Positions 55,455 to 64,000 are shown, numbered from the stretch's first letter. The stretch: DNA of 64,000 bases from Paenibacillus dokdonensis (GCF_004916975.1 NZ_STGQ01000001.1:124001-188000), one strand, 5' to 3'. Notes: generated by a model not told the origin, from the sequence alone. Numbers and translations are program-made.

Positions 55455-56087
55455 TTATTTTTCGATCAGCTTTAGATGAGTTTCATAAAAAGCCATGACA
55501 TCCTTCGATCCGTATAATCGCGAGGTAAGAAATCCGCCGTAAAACGTACTGAACAGGAACGACACTGCCGCTTCAGTCTCAATGTCAGGCCTCAGCGTGG
55601 CGTCCTCCCGTGCCTCATTCATGCACTGGGTAAATAGCGCGAACATATCCGGACTCTTGGCGCCAGCCTCCTCGTTGCCCGGGAACAGGAGCATCACCTC
55701 GGCTTCGCTCAGCTTCGGCATGCTGCAGTGCATGTTCATTTCGGATAAAAAAGCGATCAGGCTGGGCATGATGCCTTCGTTCGATCGGGTATTGTCTGCG
55801 ATGTTCTGCAGTATTAAGCGCATCGCATCAAATCCCCGAAGCTTACGCGAACCGATCTCGATGATGCGTCGGGTAAGCCACACCCGCATGTAATAAACAA
55901 GTAGATCTTCCTTTTTGCTGAAAAACTTGAAAAAGGTCACGCGGGAAACCCCCGCCATTCGGCAGATATCGTCAAGCAGCACGTCTTTGAACATACGGTT
56001 TTGGGTGAAGGATAGCCCGGCTTCATAGAGGGCAATTTTTGTTTTGGATTTTTTTAATTCCCGCAAAGGGATGTCGTTGATATTCAT
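55455..56087 (-). CDS. TetR/AcrR-type regulator
   Basis: A 210-residue regulator from ATG 56087. N-terminal helix-turn-helix: ALYEAGLSFTQNRMFKDVLLDDICRMAGVSRVTFFKFFSKKEDLLVYYMRVWL, then a helical ligand domain. It precedes the DUF4188 gene. Two palindromes just upstream fit autoregulation. A TTG at 56102 gives five more residues and is the alternative start. Confidence 0.88.
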   Translation of the reverse strand: MNINDIPLRELKKSKTKIALYEAGLSFTQNRMFKDVLLDDICRMAGVSRVTFFKFFSKKEDLLVYYMRVWLTRRIIEIGSRKLRGFDAMRLILQNIADNTRSNEGIMPSLIAFLSEMNMHCSMPKLSEAEVMLLFPGNEEAGAKSPDMFALFTQCMNEAREDATLRPDIETEAAVSFLFSTFYGGFLTSRLYGSKDVMAFYETHLKLIEK

Positions 56088-56105
56088 GTATATATGCCCC
56101 AATCA

Positions 56106-56137
56106 TTAACTTATGTTAATAAATTAACTCGCGTTAA
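56106..56137. promoter_or_regulatory. Double TetR operator
   Basis: Two palindromes TTAAC-N4-GTTAA at 56106-56119 and 56124-56137, centred 18 bases apart, just upstream of the TetR gene. Such spacing suits two dimers on the same side region of DNA. Assigned to the adjacent TetR protein by position. Confidence 0.7.
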
Positions 56138-56312
56138 CTTATTTTGTCAAGATAAAGTATTTATAATGTTCACATCTCTGATTTCTTAGAAAAGTTGTAA
56201 AAAAGTTCAACCTTTTGTGATCAAGAAATCAAAATTATACTTAATTCATGAAAGCGGATACAGACCTGACACAGCATGTTAAACAAACTTTGAAGCAAAG
56301 GACTTGATAAGC

Positions 56313-57770
56313 ATGAGAATGATCTACCTGGATATTGACTCGCTCCGTCCGGATCATATGAGCTGCTATGGGTACCACCGAAAGACGACACCGAATCTGG
56401 ACCGGATTGCTGCGGAAGGAATGCGGTTCGAGCGCTGTTATACCGTATCTTCTCCGTGTGTACCTTCGCGCGCAAGCTTTATGTCCGGCCGTTTTGGCGT
56501 TAATCACGGTGCGCTTACCCACTGGGGACCGGGCTGTGAATTCCAGTATCCGGAAGGGGATGGGCACAGCGAACGCATTCCTTTCTTTACACGCTATCTG
56601 CGCAAGGCAGGCATGAAGACGGTCACCTTCTCGACGTTTGGGGATCGGCATCACGCCTGGTGGTATTTTGCCGGCTGGAATGAGGTACACACCCATACGT
56701 TGAAGGAAGGAAACGAGAATGCGGACGAGGTGAACGCGGCCGTGATTCCCTGGCTTAAAGCCCACGGGAAGGAGGATGATTACTTTCTGCATATCCAGTA
56801 CTGGGACCCGCACAGCTTTTATACGTATCCGAGAGCGTACATGGAGCAGTGGAAGGATTCGCCTGCCGGAGCCTTCCCGGATGAAGCGCAGATTGAAGCG
56901 CAGCAAAAGGACACCTTCCCGCGTTCAGCATCCTTTCTGCATTGGGGCGATCATTATCCGGAGACGATGCCGGGTGCTATCCGAAGCCGCGAGGATTTCA
57001 AGCATCTGATTGATGGTTATGACGGTGCCGTATCCTATATGGATTCTTTCGTGGGAGAATTAATGGATACGCTGCGGGAACTCGGCATCGAAGACGAAGT
57101 CTGCATCGTCGTCAGCGCGGATCATGCGGAATCGATGGGCGAGCAGGGGATCTATGTAGAGCATCCATGCGCGACGGAGGCGGTGCATCACATTCCGCTG
57201 ATTATCAAGGCTCCGGGCATCGCGAAAGCAGGCGGAACCTATTACGGTTTCCTCTATAATGTGGACGCGATTGCCACGATTACCAACATGGCCGGGCTCC
57301 CGGTTCCAAGCGGCTGGGATGGAAAGTCGTATCTCCGAGCGCTCCAAGGCGTGGAAATGGAAGGCCGTGATTATCTGGTCATGGAGCATGCCTTGTATAC
57401 ATGTCAACGTTCGGTCCGCGACCCCAAGTGGTTCTTTTTAAGGACTTATCACACAGGACTCTACGACTTTGAAGAAGTGATTCTGTACGACATGGAGCAG
57501 GATCCGCATCAGACGCGGAATGTGGCTGCGGAGTACCCGGAGGTTGTGAGCCTCATGGAGCATCGCATCGCGAATTGGCTGCAGGAGCAGATGAATAAAC
57601 CGGGATACAAGGCCGATCCCATGCAAAAGGTGATTGAAACAGGTCCTTATAAATACTTAACGGAAAACGACTGGGTGAGCCGTCTGCGCAGCAAAGGGTA
57701 TGTGGAAGCTGCATCGAAGCTTCTCGGCCGGCGGACAGATGAGGGAATGAAGCCCGCGTACGAATTCTAA
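56313..57770 (+). CDS. Type I sulfatase
   Basis: A 485-residue alkaline-phosphatase-fold sulfatase. MRMIYLDIDSLRPDHMSCYGYHRKTTPNLDRIA gives metal-ligand Asp, and SSPCVPSRASFMSGRFG is the C-x-P-x-R motif whose Cys is turned to formylglycine. Later metal/sulfate ligands: DYFLHIQYWDPHSFY, VSADHAESMGEQGIYVEHPC, RDYLVMEHALYT. It cleaves sulfate esters, the substrate being unknown. Lacks a signal peptide, so probably cytoplasmic, which fits import by the adjacent ABC transporter. No formylglycine-generating enzyme lies in the window. Confidence 0.9.
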   Translation: MRMIYLDIDSLRPDHMSCYGYHRKTTPNLDRIAAEGMRFERCYTVSSPCVPSRASFMSGRFGVNHGALTHWGPGCEFQYPEGDGHSERIPFFTRYLRKAGMKTVTFSTFGDRHHAWWYFAGWNEVHTHTLKEGNENADEVNAAVIPWLKAHGKEDDYFLHIQYWDPHSFYTYPRAYMEQWKDSPAGAFPDEAQIEAQQKDTFPRSASFLHWGDHYPETMPGAIRSREDFKHLIDGYDGAVSYMDSFVGELMDTLRELGIEDEVCIVVSADHAESMGEQGIYVEHPCATEAVHHIPLIIKAPGIAKAGGTYYGFLYNVDAIATITNMAGLPVPSGWDGKSYLRALQGVEMEGRDYLVMEHALYTCQRSVRDPKWFFLRTYHTGLYDFEEVILYDMEQDPHQTRNVAAEYPEVVSLMEHRIANWLQEQMNKPGYKADPMQKVIETGPYKYLTENDWVSRLRSKGYVEAASKLLGRRTDEGMKPAYEF

Positions 57771-57800
57771 TACAGCATGAATAAGAGGAGGGGCAATAAC

Positions 57801-58568
57801 ATGAACGCAAGCCGCATATCCACACGACTCATTACGCCGCTCTCGGTCATTTGCGGGATATTGATCTGGTATGCTTTATCCAAAATACCGAGCGTGGGCG
57901 CCATTATTACGGATCCGATCCGTATTACCAAAACGCTGTTCGCGGAAGCAAAGGCCGGAAGTCTCTGGACGAATATATCCGCCAGCATGCTGCGAGTACT
58001 CGGGGGCTTTGCTCTTGGGCTTGTCGTAGCCATACCTGTCGCGTTTGTCATGGGCTGGTATAAAAATATCAGGGCGGTTATCGAGCCATGGATCCAGTTT
58101 TTTCGTACCATTCCGCCGATCGCATTGATTCCGCTGGTCATTGTATCCCAAGGAATCGGGGAGTCAGCGAAGATCGCCGTCATTTTTATCGCTACCTTCC
58201 TGGTCATGGTTATCTCCATTTTCCAAGGTGTGCGCAACGTCGATCCAACGCTGATCAAAGCCGCACGGGTGCTGGGAGCAACCGACCGCCATATTTTCTT
58301 TGAAGTGGTGGTTCCGGCCTCATTTCCTTATATTCTGGTCGGTGTCCGGCTGGGTCTGGCCAGCGCCTGGACTACACTGGTTGCTGCGGAAATGACCGGA
58401 GCAAACAAGGGGCTTGGCAACATGATTATGGAAGCGAGTCTCTATTTCCGGATGGACCTTGTCATTATGGGTATTTTCGTCATCGGTGTGATTGGCCTCG
58501 CTATGGACAAAGGTGTACTCTATCTCGAAAGGAGACTGACAGGATGGCAGGAACTGCGCAAATCGTAA
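57801..58568 (+). CDS. ABC transporter permease (SsuC/TauC-like)
   Basis: A 255-residue permease, six segments, with ARVLGATDRHIFFEVVVPASFPYILVGVRLGLASAWTTLVAAEMTGANKGLG (EAA loop region) and RTIPPIALIPLVIVSQGIGESAKI. It belongs to the nitrate/sulfonate/taurine permease family. ATG 57801 behind AGGAGGGG. It overlaps the ATPase gene by 25 bases. Confidence 0.9.
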   Translation: MNASRISTRLITPLSVICGILIWYALSKIPSVGAIITDPIRITKTLFAEAKAGSLWTNISASMLRVLGGFALGLVVAIPVAFVMGWYKNIRAVIEPWIQFFRTIPPIALIPLVIVSQGIGESAKIAVIFIATFLVMVISIFQGVRNVDPTLIKAARVLGATDRHIFFEVVVPASFPYILVGVRLGLASAWTTLVAAEMTGANKGLGNMIMEASLYFRMDLVIMGIFVIGVIGLAMDKGVLYLERRLTGWQELRKS

Positions 58569-59365
58569 CCCCGGGTATAGCCGCACTGGAACAGCCCAAG
58601 ATCAAAATTGAGAATCTACGCAAGACATATGAGGTGCGAAGCGGTGAGGTCATCGCGCTGAATGATGCAAACCTGGACATTATGCCCAATGAATTCATCA
58701 GCGTGGTCGGACCCAGCGGCTGCGGCAAAACGACGCTGCTGAACATCATTGCCGGCTTGGAACAGGCCACCTCAGGCAGGGTAGAAGTGGATGGTAAGCT
58801 TGTTACCGGACCAGGGAAGGATCGGGGGGTCGTGTTTCAGCAGTATGCCCTGTTCCCTTGGAAAACGGTCATTAAAAACATCGAGTTTGGTCTGAAGCTG
58901 CGCGGATACAGCAAGGCCGAGCGGCGCGAGAAAGCGGAACAGTATCTGGAGTACGTGAACCTCAAGGATTTTGCCCATGCATACCCGAAGGAACTGTCCG
59001 GCGGTATGAAGCAGCGTGTCGCGATTGCACGGGCCTATGCAGTTCAGCCGGAGGTTCTGCTTATGGATGAGCCGTTCGGGGCGCTGGATGCCCAGACACG
59101 AGCACAGCTGCAGGAGGATCTGCTTAAGACATGGCAAACGGAGAAAAAGACCTGCTTCTTCATTACCCATGATGTGGAGGAGGCCGTCATTCTCGCCCAG
59201 CGTGTAGTCATCATGAGTGCAAGACCGGGCAGAATCAAGGAAATTATCGATGTGGATATTCCGTATCCACGGGATCAAACGACGAAGATGGATCCGAAAT
59301 TTATCGAAATTAAGAATGAGATCTGGGCTAAGGTATACAAGGAGTATCTGGAAGTACAAAAATAA
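58544..59365 (+). CDS. ABC transporter ATPase (SsuB/TauB-like)
   Basis: A 273-residue ATPase: Walker A GPSGCGKTTLLN, Q-loop QQYALFPWKTV, signature LSGGMKQRVAIARAY, Walker B LLMDEPFGALDAQTR, H-loop FFITHDVEEAVILAQR. It supplies energy to SsuC-type import of sulfonates or related organosulfur compounds. Overlaps the permease gene. Confidence 0.92.
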   Translation: MAGTAQIVTPGIAALEQPKIKIENLRKTYEVRSGEVIALNDANLDIMPNEFISVVGPSGCGKTTLLNIIAGLEQATSGRVEVDGKLVTGPGKDRGVVFQQYALFPWKTVIKNIEFGLKLRGYSKAERREKAEQYLEYVNLKDFAHAYPKELSGGMKQRVAIARAYAVQPEVLLMDEPFGALDAQTRAQLQEDLLKTWQTEKKTCFFITHDVEEAVILAQRVVIMSARPGRIKEIIDVDIPYPRDQTTKMDPKFIEIKNEIWAKVYKEYLEVQK

Positions 59366-59392
59366 GAAATGCCAAGGGGGAAATGGTTGTTT

Positions 59393-60493
59393 ATGAAAAC
59401 AAATACCAAAAAAGGCTTTCGTGCTTCTCTTCTGTTATCTGTACTGATGTGTCTGACGCTGATGATGAGCGCCTGTGGTACCGGCAGCAAAACGGCTGCA
59501 GAGGAACCTGCTGGGGCGGCATCCGGGCAAGATGCTCCTAAGGAAACCAAGACTGACGCTCCCAAATCGCCTGTGAAAATCAACGTAGGATACATTCCCG
59601 ATCTGAACGGGGCAGCACCGATTGTGGTGGCGGATGAAAAGGGATTTTTCAAGGATGCGGGCCTGAATGTCAACGCCGTTAAATTTCTGAGCGGTCCGCC
59701 TGAATTCCAGGCGATGGCTTCCGGTGATTTGGATATCGCCTACATTGGACCGGGCGCAACCTTCCTGGCTGCCCAAGGCCAGGGCAAAATTATCGCGCTG
59801 GCCAGTCTTGGCTTCGGTGATATGGTCTATGCGACCAAGAAATCCGGCATTCAGGATTGGAAGGATCTCAAAGGCAAAACCGTTGGAGTGCCAAAGGGAA
59901 CCTCGGGTGAAATGATTCTGAACCTGGGCATTGAAAAGGGCGGACTCAAGCCATCGGATGTCAATATCGTCAACATTGACGTGGCTGGCGCGGTCTCCGC
60001 CTTCGTAGCGAACAAGGTAGATGCAGTGGCAATCTGGTCACCCTATACCAAGGAAATTGAGAAGCAGCTCGGCAAAGAGAATATCGTGAAGCTTGGGGAT
60101 AACCGTACGTTCTACCCGGATTATGTATTCCCGGCAAGCTGGGTCGTAAATCCGAAGTTTCTGGAAGAAAAGCCTGAGGTCGTGCAGCAATTTCTAGAGG
60201 CATGGGTCAAAGCGAATGACTACAAAATCAAAAACGTGGATGAGACGATCTCCCTGACCTCCAAGTATACACAGGTTCCGGAGGATTCATTGAAAGAGCA
60301 GTATGAGACGATGGAATGGATTGAATCCTCCAAGATCGCAGAGTATATGAAGGATGGAACTAGCGTGAAATGGTTTGAGAATTTGGAGAAGATGTTCGTG
60401 GCGAACGGGAAAATGGCTGAAGTTGTACCAGGCGACAAGTTTATCGCCACCGAACCGTTTGTGAAAGCGCAGGAAGCAGCCGGCGGCAATTAA
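59393..60493 (+). CDS. ABC transporter substrate-binding lipoprotein (SsuA-like)
   Basis: A 366-residue lipoprotein: lipobox MSAC at about residue 30, a Gly/Ala/Lys linker, then VKINVGYIPDLNGAAPIVVADEKGFFKDAGLNVNAVKFLSGPPEFQAMASGDLDIAYIGPGATFL of the NMT1/aliphatic-sulfonate-binding family. ATG 59393 follows AAGGGGG. It probably delivers the organosulfur ligand; sulfate ester versus sulfonate cannot be settled. Its stop shares TTAA with the convergent response-regulator gene. Confidence 0.9.
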   Translation: MKTNTKKGFRASLLLSVLMCLTLMMSACGTGSKTAAEEPAGAASGQDAPKETKTDAPKSPVKINVGYIPDLNGAAPIVVADEKGFFKDAGLNVNAVKFLSGPPEFQAMASGDLDIAYIGPGATFLAAQGQGKIIALASLGFGDMVYATKKSGIQDWKDLKGKTVGVPKGTSGEMILNLGIEKGGLKPSDVNIVNIDVAGAVSAFVANKVDAVAIWSPYTKEIEKQLGKENIVKLGDNRTFYPDYVFPASWVVNPKFLEEKPEVVQQFLEAWVKANDYKIKNVDETISLTSKYTQVPEDSLKEQYETMEWIESSKIAEYMKDGTSVKWFENLEKMFVANGKMAEVVPGDKFIATEPFVKAQEAAGGN

Positions 60494-61188
60494 GGCTCGC
60501 CGCGCACCTTATGGATTAAATGAATGATATTCAGCTCACGGAGCAGGGAGATGACCTCCTTGCTCCGTTTTTTATTGAACTTTTTCAGGATGACGTTGAT
60601 CTGCGACTTAATCGTGGAAATCTCCACCTGCCGCTGCTTGGCAATTTCGGAAGTTTTGCAGCCGCTGTATAGCAGCTGGATGATTTCAAGCTCGCTAGGC
60701 GTCAGCTGGGACAGGATCATAGTAGCTTGAAACAGGTTTTCCTGATTCTTGCGGATGCGTGTGAATTCACTTTTGATCTTGTTCGTGATTTCCGGATGCA
60801 TTTGCGACATGCCTTCATGCGCGCTGCGGACCCGCTGGACGATTTCCTGATCCGGACGGGTCTTAAGCACGTAATCCACGGCTCCGGTCTCAAAGGCGCT
60901 GAAGATGGTTTCATCATCCTCATGAACCGTCAGGAAAACGATTCGGGCATGAGGGAACTCCTCCAAAATATGCTGCGCATAAATAATGCCGTCATGCTTG
61001 GCGTCCATTTCAATATCCATCAGCAGCACATCTGCGCCGATCGTCCGCATCAGCTGCAGGGCCTGCTTGCCGCTCGCGGCCTGTCCGGCGATCCGGATAT
61101 CCCCATGCTTGCTCAGGATGGAGCAGAAATGTTCGCGCAGTACGTCTAAATCCTCAGCAACGATGACCTGGATAGGCGCTGTGTTCAT
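60490..61188 (-). CDS. LuxR/NarL-type response regulator
   Basis: A 232-residue regulator: receiver with VIVAEDLDVLREHF, phospho-Asp in LLMDIEMDAKHDG, Lys in VLKTRPDQEIVQR; C-terminal HTH: LTPSELEIIQLLYSGCKTSEIAKQRQVEISTIKSQINVILKKF. It lies 15 bases downstream of its kinase gene. The converging TTAA stop overlap leaves no terminator between it and the ABC operon. Confidence 0.92.
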   Translation of the reverse strand: MNTAPIQVIVAEDLDVLREHFCSILSKHGDIRIAGQAASGKQALQLMRTIGADVLLMDIEMDAKHDGIIYAQHILEEFPHARIVFLTVHEDDETIFSAFETGAVDYVLKTRPDQEIVQRVRSAHEGMSQMHPEITNKIKSEFTRIRKNQENLFQATMILSQLTPSELEIIQLLYSGCKTSEIAKQRQVEISTIKSQINVILKKFNKKRSKEVISLLRELNIIHLIHKVRGEP

Positions 61189-61203
61189 CGCGATGTTCCT
61201 CCC

Positions 61204-62706
61204 TTAAGCTGTATGCTTTTGATAGATTGGCAAAACAATTTGAAAGGTGCTTCCAAAGTCGGGCTTGCTCTCGACATGAATACGCCCGTCATGACCGTGC
61301 ACGATCTGCTTGGCGTAGGATAGACCTACACCCCAGTTGCGGGTCGTATTTTTACTCGTGACAAACGGGTCGAAGATGGCCTGCAGCTGTTCCTTTTCCA
61401 TGCCGCAGCCGTTGTCCGTCACGCTGATAATATTGAAATTGCCTTCAGGATAGGAAGTGATCTGGATTATGCCGCGCTTTTCCTCCGGAATGGCTTCCGC
61501 CGCGTTGGTCAGAATATTGTAAATCGCCTCGGACAGATGAGCTTGATCGGCCAAAATGGTGATGCCCATGACCTCATCAAACCTTGTACGGATTTCCAGC
61601 GACCTTGAACTTGGATTGAACCGGCTCAGTACTCCCTCCATCAGCTCGCACACGGGTACGGAACGCAGCTGCAGATGGGTGGTTTTGATGGAACGGTACA
61701 GCTGATCCAGGCGCTCGAGCGTCTCGGACACGACGGTGTTGGCCTTGTCCAGCGGCTCTTTACCCGTGCCGATGCCATTTTTATCAACAGAAGGATTCTG
61801 CTTGGCCTGATTCAGCAGCACCTGAATAATGAGCAGCTGATTTTTAATTCCATGTGTGAATACCTTGATTCCCATATCCGCCGTTTTCAGCTTGCGCTCC
61901 AGCATCAGGGTTTCCTCGCCCATTTTCTTCTCAATATCGGTGTACCGCCAAATGGAGAAGAGGCTGATGGTGGATAGAATCCCTGTAATGCCGATCCCGA
62001 GATACCACTCAAACAGGGTCAGCGGCGGATTGAAGTTGGAGAAGTCGGAGTACAGTACATAATAAGTGCGGACATCCGTGACCTGCATTGGCCCCATAAA
62101 ACCCAGATAAAAATAAAACAGAACCAGCGCAAATACGCCGTAGAGAATATGCTTGATCTGCTTTTTCAGCCACGGAATCGTGACATGGGAATAATAGTAG
62201 ACGATAAGTGAAGTGGCGTAGAGAGCTGATATAACAAGCCACCCGCGGGTAATAAAGCTGATGATGTAAGTGCCTCTCGGACTGAGCAAGCTGAGCATGG
62301 GCTTATAGATGACAGGATCGTAAAAAATGATATTGATTAGAGGTAAAATGGCATGAAGCGACAATACCAGAAAACGGTGCTTCATCTGATTATTGTAGAA
62401 GAGAGACAGGGACAGACCTATAAATCCGAAGATGAACAGAGATCTGCCGATCGTAATCATACGGCTGACGCCATCGATGCTGATCGGAGAATGGAGCAGC
62501 ATGTTGCGGATCATGTCATTGAAAAAGAGCACGATGTTGACGCGGTAATAGAATCCGCCGTATTTGGCGATAAACAGGACGAGTCCGGACATACTGAGGA
62601 ACCAGCCAAGCAAAATAATCGACATCCAGTAGACGGACGGATTCCGGGCTTTGGCGATAAACATAATAATCATGGCCGACATCAGGAGGATCAGTAGAAT
62701 CGTCAT
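61204..62706 (-). CDS. Multi-span sensor histidine kinase
   Basis: A 500-residue kinase with seven to eight N-terminal membrane segments (1-265, first ILLILLMSAMIIMFIA) and no large external part. The H-box is FTHGIKNQLLIIQVLLNQA (His-Gly-Ile-Lys-Asn-Gln), distinct from the usual His-Glu/Asp-Leu type; the N-box is YNILTNAAEAIPEE; G-box VTDNGCGMEKEQLQAIFDPF and GVGLSYAKQIVHGHDG. It pairs with the response regulator. What it senses is unknown; the surrounding sulfatases suggest organosulfur or sulfur starvation. Confidence 0.9.
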   Translation of the reverse strand: MTILLILLMSAMIIMFIAKARNPSVYWMSIILLGWFLSMSGLVLFIAKYGGFYYRVNIVLFFNDMIRNMLLHSPISIDGVSRMITIGRSLFIFGFIGLSLSLFYNNQMKHRFLVLSLHAILPLINIIFYDPVIYKPMLSLLSPRGTYIISFITRGWLVISALYATSLIVYYYSHVTIPWLKKQIKHILYGVFALVLFYFYLGFMGPMQVTDVRTYYVLYSDFSNFNPPLTLFEWYLGIGITGILSTISLFSIWRYTDIEKKMGEETLMLERKLKTADMGIKVFTHGIKNQLLIIQVLLNQAKQNPSVDKNGIGTGKEPLDKANTVVSETLERLDQLYRSIKTTHLQLRSVPVCELMEGVLSRFNPSSRSLEIRTRFDEVMGITILADQAHLSEAIYNILTNAAEAIPEEKRGIIQITSYPEGNFNIISVTDNGCGMEKEQLQAIFDPFVTSKNTTRNWGVGLSYAKQIVHGHDGRIHVESKPDFGSTFQIVLPIYQKHTA

Positions 62707-62746
62707 ATCTGCAAAGCTCCTTTGATGGGTCTATTAAGTATGGCTT

Positions 62747-63583
62747 CTATCTGTAGTAGTGGGTTGGCGCAGAGCCGAAATAGCGGTGAAATGCCCGTGA
62801 AAATGAAGCGGTGTCCGAATATCCCAGACTCAGGGCCGTTTCCAGAACCGAGTGTCCTTGCTTCAGCATCAGGAGTGCTTTGTCCATTTTCAGCCGCTTC
62901 AGATACAGAGTGGGCGTGGTGCCAACGCGTTCGGTGAATATTTTCGAAAAATAAGAGCGATGCACCCCCACATACGCCGCGGCATCCTGTACGGTAATAT
63001 CCTCGGTAAAGTGGGTATCCATATAATTTTTACTGTCCTCGATCCATTGGTCCGGCTTGGTTGGAATGCTGCTCTCCGGCTCAGTTGGAAGCAGCTGGCT
63101 CAACAGCCGATAGAGCAAAATAGAGCGGTTCAACCGATCATGCACTGAACTTCCTGTTCCGGTATGAAGCAGCTGCTCGAAGGCGAGCAGAAACTCTCGG
63201 GTCACTTTTTGCGATACATAAGGTAAGGATTCAACGAGTGGGATCGAGGCGAGAATGAAGGGGGCCTGTTTTCCTTGAAAAGCAACCCATCCCATGCGCA
63301 GCTTGTCCGGGTCCGGATGAATACGGTACGTGTAAGTATGTTCGGGGAATAGACAGAACATATCGCCCTTATGCAAAATAACGGTCTGTTCACCTGTGTT
63401 TAGCTCTACAGCACCTGACTTTACAAAATGCAAACTATAGTAGGGTACCATTCGCGGTCCGGCATGGTAATCCGGCTTGGCTTCATTCACACCCGCATGA
63501 ATGGGCCAGAGCCCCCCGCTTTTGTCATATTCATCAGGGTTGAAATGGGTAGCGTTATAGTACTCTTCAGCCCGCTCCTGCAA
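62747..63583 (-). CDS. AraC-family regulator with cupin-like N-terminus
   Basis: 278 residues from TTG 63583 behind AAAGGAG at 63590-63597. An N-terminal sensor of the cupin type (VPYYSLHFVKSGAVELNTGEQTVILHKGDMFCLFPEHTYTYRI) and a C-terminal AraC DNA-binding domain (DITVQDAAAYVGVHRSYFSKIFTERVGTTPTLYLKRLKMDKALLMLKQGHSVLETALSLGYSDTASFSRAFHRYFGSAP). Such regulators sense sugars or aromatics. Divergent from the second sulfatase, which it may control. Earlier in-frame ATGs (63601, 63634) are possible. Confidence 0.88.
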   Translation of the reverse strand: MQERAEEYYNATHFNPDEYDKSGGLWPIHAGVNEAKPDYHAGPRMVPYYSLHFVKSGAVELNTGEQTVILHKGDMFCLFPEHTYTYRIHPDPDKLRMGWVAFQGKQAPFILASIPLVESLPYVSQKVTREFLLAFEQLLHTGTGSSVHDRLNRSILLYRLLSQLLPTEPESSIPTKPDQWIEDSKNYMDTHFTEDITVQDAAAYVGVHRSYFSKIFTERVGTTPTLYLKRLKMDKALLMLKQGHSVLETALSLGYSDTASFSRAFHRYFGSAPTHYYR

Positions 63584-63733
63584 GGATGTATCTCCTTTCA
63601 TAATACATGAATTTGCCTGAATTGTACCATACATCCTGACAAAATGTTAAAGATATGTAACTTGCGATCATTGTTGAACGGCCTTGCCGGCAGATAAGAT
63701 GATAGAAACGAACCCAGCAAAGGATGAAATGAT

Positions 63734-64000
63734 ATGCCAAAGCCCAACATTTTACTTATTACAAGCGATCAGCAGCATTGGGACACCATCGGTGCATTTA
63801 ACCCGGAAATATCAACGCCTCATTTGGATCGTATGGTTAAGGAGGGGGCTGCGTTTACGAGAGCGTACTGTCCGAACCCGACCTGCACGCCTTCACGGTC
63901 ATCGATCATTACGGGCAAGTATCCAAGCCAGCATGGAGCATGGACGCTGGGGACGAAGCTGCCGGAAGAAGAAGTAACCGTCGGGGATTTGCTGCAGGAA
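63734..64000 (+). CDS. Second type I sulfatase, N-terminal part (runs off the window)
   Basis: From ATG 63734 the frame stays open for 89 codons to the end: PNILLITSDQQHWDTIGAFNPEISTPHLDRMVKEGAAF, then the CTPSR formylglycine motif (Cys-x-Pro-x-Arg) at NPTCTPSRSSIITGKYPSQHG. This is the start of a choline-sulfatase/arylsulfatase-type gene. It is the second sulfatase in the locus and lies divergently from the AraC gene. Confidence 0.88.
   Translation, partial: MPKPNILLITSDQQHWDTIGAFNPEISTPHLDRMVKEGAAFTRAYCPNPTCTPSRSSIITGKYPSQHGAWTLGTKLPEEEVTVGDLLQE

Overview
The window looks like a chromosomal stretch of a low-to-mid GC Gram-positive of the Paenibacillus type. Supporting signs are strong AAGGAGG ribosome binding sites, TTG and GTG starts, an S-layer-homology surface protein, T-box leaders, a CIRCE-controlled groESL operon, and the order tsaE-tsaB-rimI-tsaD / ABC-F / moaC / tatA-tatC / groES-groEL, which matches the ydiB-groEL region of Bacillus subtilis. 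No tRNA, rRNA, CRISPR array, insertion sequence or prophage was seen. The species call is inference.

Layout. 1-8 kb: an organosulfur operon with three luciferase-like flavin monooxygenases, an FMN reductase, an M20 amidohydrolase, an FAD amine oxidase and a DinB-fold protein, headed by a broken transporter (an amino-acid permease fused in frame to the tail of its ATPase). It resembles the B. subtilis ytmI/cmo and yxe clusters for S-substituted cysteine salvage. 8-9 kb: an unknown membrane-anchored protein followed in frame by the tail of a WYL-type regulator. 9-12 kb: tRNA t6A genes tsaE, tsaB, tsaD with rimI. 11.9-14.4 kb: two tandem leucine-type T-box leaders upstream of leuA. 14.5-14.8 kb: a cluster of DnaA boxes, next to a convergent ABC-F gene. 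17-20 kb: 5-formyl-THF cyclo-ligase, moaC, moaB, tatA, tatC. 20.4-22.6 kb: CIRCE-groES-groEL. 22.7-25.5 kb: a MarR regulator divergent from an ABC exporter, with a large operator embedded in the promoter. 25.6-28.7 kb: the polyphosphate pair ppx-ppk1. 28.8-30.2 kb: small genes including ywbE, a solo WYL-like domain and a winged-helix protein.

30.4-46.4 kb is accessory in character: a 1530-residue S-layer-anchored GHL10 glycosidase-like protein, a ring-cleaving dioxygenase with flavin reductase behind an MhqR-like operator, a VOC protein, a frameshifted GDPD-like phosphodiesterase, an MMPL exporter, a discoidin plus beta-helix secreted protein, and a UbiA prenyltransferase with an unknown partner. 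46.4-50.3 kb: the OpuA glycine-betaine transporter divergent from a GbsR-type regulator. 50.4-54.8 kb: a DUF4362-like lipoprotein and a two-component/ABC module of the bacitracin or lantibiotic resistance type. 54.9-56.1 kb: a TetR gene with a DUF4188 gene. 56.3-64 kb: a sulfatase plus sulfonate-type ABC transporter operon, convergent with a two-component system and an AraC regulator, then a second sulfatase running off the end.

Two separate loci (0.9-8 kb and 56.3-64 kb) thus appear devoted to organic sulfur: one for thioether or N-acyl-cysteine-like compounds and one for sulfate esters or sulfonates. The most unusual features are the tandem leucine T-boxes, the DnaA-box cluster, the permease/ATPase fusion, the MarR operator, and several damaged genes (ATA start, 1-base frameshift, WYL remnant).
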